DNA of 64,000 bases from Trebonia sp963737285 (GTDB lineage: Bacteria > Actinomycetota > Actinomycetes > Streptosporangiales > Streptosporangiaceae), in contig CAVTRT010000002.1 of assembly GCA_963737285.1 (NCBI GenBank), forward strand, positions 1,116,001 through 1,180,000, given 5' to 3'. A program made the translations under genes and the position numbers. Shown here piece after piece: positions 19,686 to 28,868 of this stretch (within the stretch, counting starts at the first letter, position 1; each line of letters starts with the position of its first letter). The notes under the pieces were generated by a model that worked only from the letters and a program-made list of their open reading frames with translations, had not been told where the DNA came from and did not search any database.

Positions 19686-20226
19686 AGGGGCTGCCTTTCT
19701 TCCTGGGTGACTACCTCGTAGTGATGTCCGGATTCCGCGCTGGCGGCCATCGCGTTCTCAAGGCGCCGCCTGGCCCGGTGCAGCCGGACGAAGTACGTCG
19801 CGACAGAACACCCGATCACGAACGCTGCATCGCGCGGCGATAGGCCATGCCAGGCCGACAGCGTCAGCAGTTCCGGTCCGCCTCTGACATGGCGGCGAGC
19901 GCGCACAGCACCACATGGCGTTCGGATACCTCATCGGCGATGTCTGCGGTCGTCCCCGAAACCCACGACCTGAGCTCCGCGGCCAGGGGGTCCTGACGCG
20001 CCGCCGCACGGAACTCGCTGCCAATGACATTCCGTGCCGTCACCAGCAGCCAGGGCAGCGAATCATCCAGCAGGTACTCCAGCTTCTCCCAGGCCACCAG
20101 GAACACCTCGCTGACCACCTCATCGGCCAACTGGCGGCTAGCCCGGCTGACCGCGTACGCGTAAACACGGGAGCGGTATCTGTCGTACAGCCCGGTGAAC
20201 CGCTCGATCGCGTCGAGATCATCCAA
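19676..20226 (-). CDS. ECF sigma factor (frameshifted)
   Basis: Alternative RNA polymerase sigma subunit. Region 2 is in the first frame (FTGLYDRYRSRVYAYAVSRA, then ADEVVSEVFLVAWEKLE, then PWLLVTARNVIGSEFR). Region 4 is in another (ELLTLSAWHGLSPRDAAFV, then VATYFVRLHRARRRLE). Joining them needs one base near 19870: CGGAA should probably be CGGGAA, giving SEADRELLTLS. The TTG at 20226 behind GGAGGAGCTGGGTTC is the best start. The gene is coupled to the CU044_5270-type gene downstream, its likely regulator. As sequenced it is broken, but the flawless remainder suggests a read error. Confidence 0.78.
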
Positions 20227-20331
20227 GAACCCAGCTCCTCCGGTCGGGGATCGCCTCGCCAGGCACCGCCCACCTCTGATCACCCTGCGAAACGGCAGGG
20301 CCGGAGGGGCTGGAAAAGTCTAGGGCGCCGC

Positions 20332-21363
20332 TCAGCTGCGGAACCCGGGGACGGCGGCGGACAGGATCTCGCTGGGCGCCACGCTGCCCGGCGCCCGCCC
20401 CTCCCGAGCGGCCTGGTTCGCCATCTTCTGAAGCGTCTCGTTGACCGGCGTCGGCACGCCGTGCGTCCGGCCGAGGAGCACGATCTCGCCGTTGAGGAAG
20501 TCGGCCTCGATCGTGCCGGTGCCCCGGCTCAGGCTCTGCCAGGACGAGCCGCCGGCCCGCGTCGAGCCATCGACCTTGCCGTAGTCGACGTTGTTCCCCC
20601 GGGCTGCCGCGATCTCGTCACTCGAGGCGTAAGCGATGCCGGCCGCGCCGAACGCCGCGAGTGCCTCCGCCCGCGTCCGCTCGCGCAACTCCCGGGCGTC
20701 GTCGCTGAACCGGGCCTCACGCCCGCATAGCGCCTCGACCGCGTTGCCCAGGTTGCCCAGCAGCTTGCCGTACTTCCAGCGCATCACGTCGCCGGTCACC
20801 GGCGCGAGGAACCTGCTCGCAGCCAGGTCCGCGCCGATCTCCTCGGCGGTCGCGTCGGTGCCGGACGGGTAACGGCCGACGGGCAGCAGTCCCGCGAGTG
20901 GCGTGCCCTGCGAGACCACCACGCCCGGCTCGAGGTGCGTGGCGGGCAGCCACACGCACATCCCATACACCTGGCGGAAGCGGCGAAGCGCGAAACCCTC
21001 GTTCGCCACGCCGTTTTGCGCGCAGACGATCGGCAGCGCCTCGGCGGCCGCCGGCCCGTCGGCGGCGCCGCCGACAGGCTGCCAGGCCCAGTCATCGAGC
21101 ACCCCTGCCGTGTCCTGGCCCTTGGTCGACAGGACCAGCACGTCACCGTCTTGCAGCGTCAGCTCGCCAGGCCCGCCGACCGCGGGGATGTCCAGCGCGC
21201 CGGTTCCCAGTGGTGTCGCCAGCGTGAGGCCCCGAGAGCGCAGCGCGTCCAGATGCGCTCCGCGTGCCACCAGAACCACGTCATGACCGCCCTGGAAGAG
21301 GCAGCCGCCTATCGTCCCACCTACCGCACCCGCACCGATGATGATGTACCGCACCCGTCTCAT
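20332..21363 (-). CDS. Ketopantoate reductase-family (ApbA/PanE-like) dehydrogenase
   Basis: NADP-dependent reductase of 343 aa. The N-terminal Rossmann fold is clear (YIIIGAGAVGGTIGGCLFQ) with the VLSTKGQDT and VCAQNGVANE loops. The C-terminal helical domain has WKYGKLLGNLGNAVEAL, with the catalytic Lys, and ETLQKMANQAAREGRAPG. It is longer than housekeeping PanE and has no pantothenate genes nearby. It diverges from a sugar-catabolic operon, so the substrate may be another 2-keto acid. The start at 21363 is taken from the Rossmann motif. Confidence 0.85.
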   Translation of the reverse strand: MRRVRYIIIGAGAVGGTIGGCLFQGGHDVVLVARGAHLDALRSRGLTLATPLGTGALDIPAVGGPGELTLQDGDVLVLSTKGQDTAGVLDDWAWQPVGGAADGPAAAEALPIVCAQNGVANEGFALRRFRQVYGMCVWLPATHLEPGVVVSQGTPLAGLLPVGRYPSGTDATAEEIGADLAASRFLAPVTGDVMRWKYGKLLGNLGNAVEALCGREARFSDDARELRERTRAEALAAFGAAGIAYASSDEIAAARGNNVDYGKVDGSTRAGGSSWQSLSRGTGTIEADFLNGEIVLLGRTHGVPTPVNETLQKMANQAAREGRAPGSVAPSEILSAAVPGFRS

Positions 21364-21397
21364 TGTGCCGAACGCTAATTTGGCCGGTGTACATCAG

Positions 21398-21422
21398 GAC
21401 CCCCCTTACCGCAAGGGGGGTC
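21398..21422. repeat. GC hairpin in a divergent promoter region
   Basis: GACCCCCCTT and AAGGGGGGTC form a perfect 10-bp stem around ACCGC. It lies upstream of both divergent genes (leftward from 21363, rightward from 21590), where a terminator has no obvious transcript to end. It may be a leader attenuator or a protein site. Confidence 0.6.
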
Positions 21423-21589
21423 ACGCGATAGCGGCCGCTGGCGGCGCCGCCCGCTGGTACCAGCAACGGCCCGGACTCCGGCACCGACGAGGCCCTTTTG
21501 CACCTGAGTCCGCCGGGTTAACCTATTGGTATCCCCTATCGCGCGAGCAAGCCGCCACCCGGATTTTCCCCTCCAGGGCGGGCCGCACC

Positions 21590-22441
21590 ATGTCTCAGGA
21601 GGCATTCATCACCACCCCGCGCATCGCCTTCAGTACCCTGGCGTTCCCGGACGCCGACCTGGCCACGGCCGTGTCGCTCGGCCGCTCCTGGGGCTACGCC
21701 GGCGTCGAGTTGCGGCTCATCGACGGCGAGCTGATCGACCCGGCGATGCTCCCCGAGGCCCGCGCGCGGGTAAAGCGGACTCTCGCCGCGGCTGGCCTGC
21801 CGGCCGTGGCGGTCGACACCTCCATCCGGCTCACCGGCGAGCAGCCCGGCATCGAGCTGCGCAAATTCCTGGAGCTGGCCAGCGACTGGGAGGCGCCGCT
21901 GGTCCGCGTCTTCGGCGGCGCGCTTTCCGGCGACGGCCCGGCCCGCCGGTCTCAGCTGGCGGCGGCGGCGCAGGTGCTGGAGGCGGCGGCCCCGGCCGCC
22001 GAACGGCTCGGCGTGGCCATCGGCGTGGAGACCCACGACGCGTTCTCGGCTTCGGCCGTGGTGGCCGAGCTACTGGCGCTTGTCGACTCCGCCGCCGTCG
22101 GCGCCGTGTGGGACAGCCATCACCCGCACCGGGTGGGCGAGCGGGCTGCCGACGTCTGGGCCAATCTCGGTCGGCGCATCCTGCTCGCCCAGGTCAAGGA
22201 TGCCCGGCGCGACCCGGCGCGAGACGATAACTGGCAGCTTGTGCCGCTCGGCGAGGGAGAGGTACCGGTCCGGGACATGCTCGCCCTGCTGTCCGCCGGC
22301 GGCTACCAGGGCTGGGTGTCGGTGGAGTGGGAGAAACGCTGGCACCCCGAGATCGCCGCGCCGGAACTGGCGCTCCCCCAGCACCTGGCGGTGCTGGGCA
22401 CGTGGATACGCGAGATGAATGAAGGGCAGGACAGAGGTTGA
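21590..22441 (+). CDS. Sugar phosphate isomerase/epimerase-family TIM barrel
   Basis: 283 aa, xylose isomerase-like TIM barrel (AP endonuclease 2 family). It opens IAFSTLAFPDADLATAVSLG. Metal-site marks include GVELRLIDGE, GVAIGVETHDAF, VGAVWDSHHPHR and GWVSVEWEKRW. Substrates of this family are very diverse (inosose, keto-sugars), so none is assigned. It is the first gene of an operon whose three stops and starts overlap by 4 bases. The ATG at 21590 is used because earlier in-frame residues are not conserved. Confidence 0.85.
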   Translation: MSQEAFITTPRIAFSTLAFPDADLATAVSLGRSWGYAGVELRLIDGELIDPAMLPEARARVKRTLAAAGLPAVAVDTSIRLTGEQPGIELRKFLELASDWEAPLVRVFGGALSGDGPARRSQLAAAAQVLEAAAPAAERLGVAIGVETHDAFSASAVVAELLALVDSAAVGAVWDSHHPHRVGERAADVWANLGRRILLAQVKDARRDPARDDNWQLVPLGEGEVPVRDMLALLSAGGYQGWVSVEWEKRWHPEIAAPELALPQHLAVLGTWIREMNEGQDRG

Positions 22442-23538
22442 GCGAGACTGGCGGCCATAGCCCGGCCCGGTCACACGGAATCGCGATCGTTGGCGCCGGG
22501 GTGATCGCCGCGACGCATGCCGCGGCCATCGCCGCTGTCCCCGGCGCCCGCCTGGTCGCGGTCACCGACGTGGTGCCCGGGCGCGCCATCCAGTTCGCCA
22601 GGAGCCACGGCTGCGCGGCCGAGCCGGGCCTGGACGCGCTGCTGGCCCGCGACGACATCGACGTGGTGTCGGTGTGCGTGCCGAGTGGCCTGCATGCCGA
22701 GGTGGGCATCGCGGCCGCCGCGGCCGGCAAGCACCTGGTCGTGGAGAAGCCGATCGACGTCAGCCTGGCCGCTGCCGACCGCCTCATCGAGGCCGCGGAC
22801 ACGGCCGGGGTCGCCATGACGGTGATCTCCCAGCACCGGTTCGACCCCGGTCTCGTCGAGCTGCGCGGCCTGATCGACGACGGGGTGCTCGGCCGCCTGG
22901 TGCTCGGCGAGGCCAGCACGAAGTGGTACCGCGGCCAGGGCTACTACGACAGCGGCCCGTGGCGCGGCACTTGGGCCCTGGACGGCGGGTCGCTGATGAA
23001 TCAGGGCATCCACTACGTCGACCTGCTGCGCTGGACCATGGGGCCGGTCACCGAGGTGAGCGCCATCTACGCGACGCAAGACCACCAGGTCGAGGTCGAG
23101 GACACCGCGCTGGCCGTGCTGCGGTTCAGCTCGGGAGCCGTGGCCACGATCGTGTCCAGCACAGCCGTCTTCCCCGGCTTCGCCCAGCGCCTGGAGGTCA
23201 GCGGGACCGGCGGCACGGTGGTCATCGAGGACGGCGAGATCACGCATCGGGCGTTCACCTCAGCTTCCCCCGAACTAGGCCTGCGCGGGACGCAGCTTCC
23301 CCGGCCGGCGGCCGGGGAGGGCGCAGCCGCGAACGCGGCGGCGCTTGGCGTGGCCAGCCATGCGGCGCAGATCGCCGACCTGCTGGCGGCCGTCGAGCAG
23401 GGCCGCGAGCCTTCGGTCACCGGGCGCGGCGGCCGAGATGCCCTGGAGGTCGTCTGCGCCGTCTACGAGTCGGCGCGCGAGGGCCGGCCCGTGATGCTGC
23501 CTGTCGCGGCGCAGGCCGGGCGGGGTCCGCGGCGATGA
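22438..23538 (+). CDS. Gfo/Idh/MocA-family oxidoreductase
   Basis: NAD(P)-dependent sugar or cyclitol dehydrogenase, 366 aa. The Rossmann motif is GIAIVGAGVIAATHAAAIAAVPG; the EKP signature is VVEKPIDVSLAAAD, followed by QHRFDPGLVELRGLIDDG; the substrate domain has GSLMNQGIHYVDLLRWTMG with the conserved His. The TTG start at 22438 overlaps the upstream TGA by 4 bases. With TIM-barrel genes on both sides it fits oxidation-isomerisation of a sugar or inositol derivative. Confidence 0.9.
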   Translation: MSETGGHSPARSHGIAIVGAGVIAATHAAAIAAVPGARLVAVTDVVPGRAIQFARSHGCAAEPGLDALLARDDIDVVSVCVPSGLHAEVGIAAAAAGKHLVVEKPIDVSLAAADRLIEAADTAGVAMTVISQHRFDPGLVELRGLIDDGVLGRLVLGEASTKWYRGQGYYDSGPWRGTWALDGGSLMNQGIHYVDLLRWTMGPVTEVSAIYATQDHQVEVEDTALAVLRFSSGAVATIVSSTAVFPGFAQRLEVSGTGGTVVIEDGEITHRAFTSASPELGLRGTQLPRPAAGEGAAANAAALGVASHAAQIADLLAAVEQGREPSVTGRGGRDALEVVCAVYESAREGRPVMLPVAAQAGRGPRR

Positions 23539-24365
23539 CGTTCATCCTCAGCGGGTTCGCCGACGAGATCTCGCCGGAGCCCGGCGTCCAGCTGGCGACG
23601 CTCGCCGCTGAGTCGATCCGCCACCTGGAACTGCGCAGCGCGTGGTCAGCCAACGTCGTCAGCCTGACTGACGCGCAGCTCGCCAGCTTCCGGCGGGAAG
23701 TCGAGGACGCCGGGGTACGCGTGTCGGCTATCGGCTCCCCGATCGGCAAGATCGAGATCGGCGCGCCGCTCGGGCCCGAGCTGGAGCGGATGCGCCGCAT
23801 CGCGGACGTCGCTGGCATGTTCGACACCACGATCGTGCGGGTCTTCTCGTTCTTCATCCCGGTGGGCGAGCCGCCGGAACGCTACCGGCAGGCGGTCATC
23901 GACCGGATGGGCGCGCTGGCCCAGATCGCGGCAGAGCGCGGGATCCTGCTGGCGCACGAGAACGAGAAGGAGATCTACGGCGACATCCCGCAGCGGTGCG
24001 CGGACCTGATCGCCAGCGTCGGCTCTCCGGCCCTGCGGGCCACCTTCGACGCGGCCAACTTCGTGCAGTGCGGCGTCCGGCCGCACACGGATGGCTACGG
24101 GCTGCTCCGGCCATACCTGGTCTACCTCCAGGTCAAGGATGCGCTGGCCGCGACGGGCCAAGTGGTGCCGGCCGGGCAGGGCGACGGCGAGGTACGCGAG
24201 ACGCTGGCCGCGCTGGCGGCCTCGGGCTTTTCCGGGTACGTCTCGCTGGAGCCGCACCTGGCGGAGGCGGACCGGTACGGGGGGTTCAGCGGACCGCGGC
24301 AGTTCCGCCGGGCCGCCGCCGCGCTAAAAGGCCTGCTGCGCGAGCTGTCCCTACCCTGGCAGTAG
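23535..24365 (+). CDS. Second sugar phosphate isomerase/epimerase-family TIM barrel
   Basis: 276 aa. It begins TFILSGFADEISPEPGVQLATL, a characteristic opening of the family, and has the metal-site segments LLAHENEKEIYGD, ATFDAANFVQCG, YLQVKDA and GYVSLEPHLAEADRYGGFSG. The ATG overlaps the previous stop by 4 bases. It is only distantly like the first TIM barrel in the operon, so two different isomerisation steps are likely. The substrate is unknown. No transporter is encoded beside this operon. Confidence 0.87.
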   Translation: MTFILSGFADEISPEPGVQLATLAAESIRHLELRSAWSANVVSLTDAQLASFRREVEDAGVRVSAIGSPIGKIEIGAPLGPELERMRRIADVAGMFDTTIVRVFSFFIPVGEPPERYRQAVIDRMGALAQIAAERGILLAHENEKEIYGDIPQRCADLIASVGSPALRATFDAANFVQCGVRPHTDGYGLLRPYLVYLQVKDALAATGQVVPAGQGDGEVRETLAALAASGFSGYVSLEPHLAEADRYGGFSGPRQFRRAAAALKGLLRELSLPWQ

Positions 24366-24606
24366 ACCGTGGACGGCCGTCCGGCGAGCTCTTCCGGGGC
24401 GAGGGCGGGCCCGGCGGGAGTCGCGGATGCGGGCAGGTCCGGTGGTGCGTTCATGGCCAGGTCGACCAGGACCGCGGCGTCAGTGCTGCGGACGGGGGCG
24501 CCGTACGCTAGCTACCAGGGGCTAGAGTCAGTTCGGTCAAGTTGCACGGAGCGCACCGCGGTGAGCTGAAGCCGGCCACGCGGTCATTACCTGGGGAGCT
24601 AATTTC
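24366..24606. other. Intergenic, nothing recognised
   Basis: 240 bases between the sugar operon and msrC. The only clear feature is GGGGAGCTAATTTC before the msrC ATG at 24607. No terminator with a good stem was seen. Confidence 0.4.
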
Positions 24607-25113
24607 ATGGAAGCGGCGCTATCCCGATTCGCGTACAAGAGCGAAGTATTGTCACCGACGGAAAAGGAAGGCGCATACGAGGATGCCATTCGCCAGCTCG
24701 ATTCGATCCTTGCCGGCGAGAGTCACATAATCTTGAAGATGGCAACCATCAACTGCGTCCTGCGGGAAGCCCTGCCATACTATTTCTGGGTCGGCTTCTA
24801 TCTTGTCAATGACGGGGAACTTGTCGTGGGTCCCTATCAGGGCACTTTGGGCTGCCTCCATATCTCCTATGAACGCGGGGTTTGCGGTGCGGCAGCTCGC
24901 ACAGGATCCGTCCAGATAGTCCCTGACGTTGAGCAGTTTCCTGGTCACATTGCATGCGATAGCAACTCCCGCTCGGAAATCTGCGTGCCTGTTTACGACC
25001 ATGCGGGCTGCCTGATCGCGGTGTTCGACGTCGACAGCACCGAAGTGAATTCCTTTGATGCTATTGACGAGGCCTTCCTTTCACGGATCATGAGGCAGCA
25101 CTTCTCGCGATAG
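24607..25113 (+). CDS. msrC: Free methionine-(R)-sulfoxide reductase (GAF type)
   Basis: Cytosolic GAF-domain enzyme that reduces free Met-R-SO using thioredoxin-type electrons. At 168 aa it is full length. The three Cys typical of fRMsr are present: Cys83 (LGCLHI), Cys93 (GVCGAAA) and Cys117 (GHIACDSNSRSEI). WVGFYL and GPYQG are also family marks. It is a single gene with codon usage slightly less GC-rich than its neighbours. Confidence 0.92.
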   Translation: MEAALSRFAYKSEVLSPTEKEGAYEDAIRQLDSILAGESHIILKMATINCVLREALPYYFWVGFYLVNDGELVVGPYQGTLGCLHISYERGVCGAAARTGSVQIVPDVEQFPGHIACDSNSRSEICVPVYDHAGCLIAVFDVDSTEVNSFDAIDEAFLSRIMRQHFSR

Positions 25114-25211
25114 CCGGGACAGGTGCTGCGACTGCGGTCCTGTGGCGGTCCTGTGGCGGTGCGCGGTCTCAGCAGCCAGCATGGCATTACCCTGATGTCC
25201 CGGACCTGAGA

Positions 25212-25360
25212 TTAGCCGCTCTGTAAGTCGGAGAAGCCCCAGACGCCGGTGGCCTGCGGCGGCACCGGCTTGCCGTTGACCGTGTCGACGGAGGCACCCG
25301 CCCCGAGGTAGACACCGCTGCCCGCGATGGTTTCCACCGCGGCGGAAGGCGAAGCGCCTG
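25212..25360 (-). pseudogene. Possible C-terminal gene remnant
   Basis: In one minus frame a coding-like stretch (AVETIAGSGVYLGAGASVD, then TVNGKPVPPQATGVWGFSD) ends at a TAA at 25212 and is cut off upstream by an in-frame TGA. It reads like the end of a secreted or ligand-binding protein, but there is no start or body. The rest of 25114-25405 holds only a small tandem repeat (GCGGTCCTGTG twice near 25135). Weakly supported. Confidence 0.25.
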
Positions 25361-25405
25361 ATCAATCCGGGGAGGCCCAATGCTTCTACGGCGAGGTCAT
25401 CAGCG

Positions 25406-27541
25406 TCACCAGCAGGCGAGCCGGGCACGGCAGACCGCTAGGTGCTCGCTGGCGTCCGGGTCATCGGGCGCGAGGGCGAGGGCACTGCTGAAGTCTGCCA
25501 CGGCCAGGTCCCAGTCCTCGCGTGCCTCGTGGATTACGCCCCGGTTGAAGAACACGGCGGGATCCTCGGCCAGGTTCAGCGAGCGGTCAAGGTCAGCCAG
25601 TGCGCTCGCCGGATCACCCGCCTGGAACACCGCTCCCGCGCGAGCCGCCCATGCCTGCGGCAGCGCGGGATTGGCGGCAATGGCCACGCTGAAGGCGCCT
25701 ATGGCGGCGTCCACCCGGTCGCCGGCCAGTTCGATCTGGCCGAGCAGGCACAGCAGGTGAGGGTTGTCCGGGCTTAGCTCCAGGCCTACTGCGACGTCCT
25801 CGCGGGCGGCGTCGAGGTCCCCGGCCTCGACGCACAGCGCGCCGTGGTTGATCCTGGCGTCCACGTGCTCCGAGGACAGCTCGAGCACGTAGCCGAAGTC
25901 GGCTAGCGCCCCGTCTAGGTCCCCGGTCTCGGCACGCAAGTCGGCGCGGTTGTAGTAGAACTCCGCGAACGGCGGTGACAGCCTGATGGCCATGTCGTAG
26001 TCCGCCAGCGCCTCCTCATGGCGGCCGAGCTGGCACAGCAGGCCGGCACGGTCGAAGTAGTACTCGTCGTAGTGCGGATCCCGCGCGATGACGGTGTCGT
26101 AATCGGCCAGCGCCTCGTCGAGGTGCCGCAGGCCGGTGAGCACCTGCGCCCTGTTGTGCACCAGCACGGAGCGGTGCAGCAGGTGCTCGCCCGGCCCAAG
26201 CTCCCGGTCCAGCCGTGCTAGTCCCTCGGTGACGAGCCGGAGGGCCTCTTGCGGCCTGCCCTGGTGAGCCTCGATGAGGGCCTTGCCGTTCTCGTTGAAG
26301 ACCGTGTTGAAGGCCCGATCACGCGGGTCCTCCAGCAGGGTCGCGATCGCGATCGCCAGGTTAATCCAGCGAACCGCGGCCTCGTGATCGCGTCGCTCGT
26401 CCTCGTAGTGCCGGGTGTAGAGCATCGCGGTGGCGTAGGCGGCGTTCATGTGCATGAGCGGATTGGTAAACAGCCCCCGGGCCTCGTCGTACAGGGCGTG
26501 GGCCTCCTCGGGACGCCCGAGCGCGGCCAGTGAGGTGGTCATCTTGCTGGTGAAGGTCCAGTAGAGGTCCGGCTGCCGCTGCCAGTCGATGACAACCCGG
26601 CCGCGCTTGCCGAGGTCGACCGTCGCGTCGTAGAAGCCCATGTCGATGCAGTAGTTGAGTGCTTCGGCCAGGGCTGCCGCTCCGCGCCCGGACGGGTCGC
26701 TACCCCGCTCGCGGTGGAAGGGGATGGCACCCAGGCGCAGGCTGGCCTCGCCCACGGCTTCCAGTTCGTCGGCCCGCGCGTCATGCAGCCGCCGCCGCTG
26801 GTCATCATCGAGCTGATCGTAGGCAGCCCGCAGCGCTGGCCGGTCCGCCGTGCAGTGGCTGGCCACGTACGCGTCCGCCAGGTCCTGGGCCTGCCCCCGC
26901 TCCTGGCCCGGAGCCTCCTGCTGCGCAGGGCGCCAGGGGCTGACCGGGTGCTGGCGCGCGTACCTGTCCAGGGCGGCCTCCAGTGATGCCGCATCGGCCA
27001 GTCCCCCGCCGAGCGGCGTGGCGGCGCCGATGACCAGCGTGATCAGCCGGGGATCGAGGCGGCGCAGCAGGATGGCCACGAGTTCCTGATCGGTCGGGTC
27101 CGCGTCCTGAAGGTTATCGATGACCAGGTAGCGCGGCCCGCCCGCCCGCGCCGCGATATCGCGGATGAGCTCCGTCAGGCCATGGGACAGGCGCGCGGTG
27201 CGGTTACGCGAGTAGAAGCGGGTGCGCTCCTTTGGTATGGCGATCGAGGTCAGCGTGTCGCGGGTAGAATGTATGACGCCGCGCAATTCTGGCGCTACGG
27301 TCAGGATTTCCAGCTCGTGCTGTTCGACCAGGTCCGTATAAGAATCCTGGGCCTGCGGAACAAGATGCCGCACTATGCTGCCGGCCGCCGTGTAGGGACC
27401 ACGCAGCCTGCGATTCGCGTCAATGGCTGGAGTAAGCGCCACGCCGATATCGAGTCCTGCGGTAAACGCTGCAAGGTCACCGTGCAGTGGTTCCGTGATT
27501 CGCAGGTGACGGGCAGACTCAGGAATAACCGGACCCTTCAT
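25406..27541 (-). CDS. NTPase-like TPR protein of the 30-aa peptide locus
   Basis: 711 aa, cytosolic. The first 200 residues look like the tail of a STAND/AAA NTPase: a Walker B-like YLVIDNLQDADPTD at about 138-151 and an arginine-finger-like region, but no P-loop. At the expected place it has LRGPYTAAGSIVRHLV. Helical repeats follow, with at least seven TPR units between about 430 and 700 (LRHLDEALADYDTVIARDP, then LGRHEEALADYDMAIRLSP). It begins 15 bases after the PqqD-M50 gene and so is in its operon. TPR proteins in peptide clusters can act as sensor or scaffold; here the role is not known. Confidence 0.75.
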   Translation of the reverse strand: MKGPVIPESARHLRITEPLHGDLAAFTAGLDIGVALTPAIDANRRLRGPYTAAGSIVRHLVPQAQDSYTDLVEQHELEILTVAPELRGVIHSTRDTLTSIAIPKERTRFYSRNRTARLSHGLTELIRDIAARAGGPRYLVIDNLQDADPTDQELVAILLRRLDPRLITLVIGAATPLGGGLADAASLEAALDRYARQHPVSPWRPAQQEAPGQERGQAQDLADAYVASHCTADRPALRAAYDQLDDDQRRRLHDARADELEAVGEASLRLGAIPFHRERGSDPSGRGAAALAEALNYCIDMGFYDATVDLGKRGRVVIDWQRQPDLYWTFTSKMTTSLAALGRPEEAHALYDEARGLFTNPLMHMNAAYATAMLYTRHYEDERRDHEAAVRWINLAIAIATLLEDPRDRAFNTVFNENGKALIEAHQGRPQEALRLVTEGLARLDRELGPGEHLLHRSVLVHNRAQVLTGLRHLDEALADYDTVIARDPHYDEYYFDRAGLLCQLGRHEEALADYDMAIRLSPPFAEFYYNRADLRAETGDLDGALADFGYVLELSSEHVDARINHGALCVEAGDLDAAREDVAVGLELSPDNPHLLCLLGQIELAGDRVDAAIGAFSVAIAANPALPQAWAARAGAVFQAGDPASALADLDRSLNLAEDPAVFFNRGVIHEAREDWDLAVADFSSALALAPDDPDASEHLAVCRARLACW

Positions 27542-27556
27542 TTCAGCCCCTCATGA

Positions 27557-28756
27557 TCAGGCTGCAGCCAATTGCGGCGCATTCCGCCGCCGGTGGTGGT
27601 CCCGCAGCATCAGGAAGCCGATGACGGCAACCTGGGCGACGTTGAGTACGACGAAGACGAAGACGTCGACCTCGCGGGCGGGCTGCCCGAGGCGGAACGC
27701 GTCGATGCACATGGAGGCCATCCGGATCGCCGCCGGCACGGCGACGACCAGCAGCGAGCCGATGGAGAACGCGTACCCGGCGAGCATGAGCCACGAGTAC
27801 CAGCGCGCGACCGCGCGGTCGCGCGGATGCCACTGCGACTCGTCGGCGGGCGCCCGGCCGAGCCGCAGCAGCCGCTGGAACCGGTTGCGGAGCATCTGCC
27901 GGGCCACCGTCCGCAAATCGACGCAGCGCATGACGGTGACCGCGATGTAGTACAGGTCGGTCTCGAGATAGAAGTAGAACTGCCAGGCGATCCGTAGCAG
28001 GGTGGACAGCGCGAGCGCCAGCGCGACCTTGCCGACCAGCGTGGGCTGCCCGCCGGGTCCCACGGTCAGCCAGGCGATCACGGTGAGGACCGCGCAGACC
28101 GCCAGGTCGGCGAGCATCCCGGCGAGCATGGGCAGGTACCGCTTGCGGCGCTCGACGCCCACCAAGCCGTCCATTGAGGTCACGAACACGACGTAGTAGA
28201 GGCGACGCCCGAGCGACAGCGTGGTGGGCAGCCCCAGCCTCCGGCCGGCCAGCGTATGCGCAGACTCGTGCAGCAGCAGCAGCGGGATCTGCCCGAGGAA
28301 GGTCACCAGTTCAATGACAGTGAGATACCGGCTGAAGAAGAGCTGGCGGTAGCTCGGCACGAACGCGGGATACCGGACCATGAGAGCGCACCACAGCGCG
28401 AGCAGCGCGACGAGGCAGACGCCGCCGGCCGGCGAGAATACGGCCTTCCCTAGCCGCTGCCATCGCACCGGCGTCCCGGCAACCGGCGCCTCGCCCACGG
28501 CCCGCAGGAACCCCACCTCGTCCAGGCCGGCCACAAAGTCCGCCACGTCGGCCTGCTCGCCATAGGTACCAGCGAACCACTGCGCCGCCTGGCGCTGGGT
28601 AAGCCCAGCTTCTAGCTGGCGCAGCAGTTCCGCACCCTCAGTCGGCAGCACGATGTAAGAACCGGTGTCAATGCGGCCGACGGTGACCTCGCCGTCCTCT
28701 TCCAGGAAGGTGAGCGGGTGCAGTGCCACCGGCTCGTCTGGTATCTCGATCGTCAT
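27557..28756 (-). CDS. PqqD-like domain fused to M50-type membrane metalloprotease
   Basis: 399 aa. Residues 1-90 look like a PqqD/RRE-type peptide-binding winged helix (EVTVGRIDTGSYIVLPTEGAELLR, then VADFVAGLDEVGFL). From about 112 on it is a polytopic membrane protein with HESAH at 163-167, the zinc motif of site-2 proteases, in a helix preceded by QIPLLLL. Such M50 proteins process or export ribosomal peptides (the Bacillus YydH type is an example). Having the peptide-recognition domain on the same chain strongly suggests that the substrate is the small peptide encoded 112 bases upstream. Confidence 0.82.
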   Translation of the reverse strand: MTIEIPDEPVALHPLTFLEEDGEVTVGRIDTGSYIVLPTEGAELLRQLEAGLTQRQAAQWFAGTYGEQADVADFVAGLDEVGFLRAVGEAPVAGTPVRWQRLGKAVFSPAGGVCLVALLALWCALMVRYPAFVPSYRQLFFSRYLTVIELVTFLGQIPLLLLHESAHTLAGRRLGLPTTLSLGRRLYYVVFVTSMDGLVGVERRKRYLPMLAGMLADLAVCAVLTVIAWLTVGPGGQPTLVGKVALALALSTLLRIAWQFYFYLETDLYYIAVTVMRCVDLRTVARQMLRNRFQRLLRLGRAPADESQWHPRDRAVARWYSWLMLAGYAFSIGSLLVVAVPAAIRMASMCIDAFRLGQPAREVDVFVFVVLNVAQVAVIGFLMLRDHHRRRNAPQLAAA

Positions 28757-28819
28757 GCCCCACCTGTCTGCGCGATCCTGGGATGCCGGCGGCGGCTAGA
28801 GCCTGTCAGGGAACTTGAG

Positions 28820-28850
28820 GTGCCTTTGCGGAGGTAGCCCGCAAAGACAC
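28820..28850 (-). terminator. Hairpin after the 30-aa peptide gene (attenuator-like)
   Basis: Read on the minus strand, GTGTCTTTGCGG pairs with CCGCAAAGGCAC over 12 positions (one G-U) around a 7-base loop, starting 18 bases after the peptide stop codon. No T-run follows. It would let the peptide be made in excess over the protease gene at 28756. Confidence 0.6.
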
Positions 28851-28868
28851 CCGGCATTTTTGCTATGC

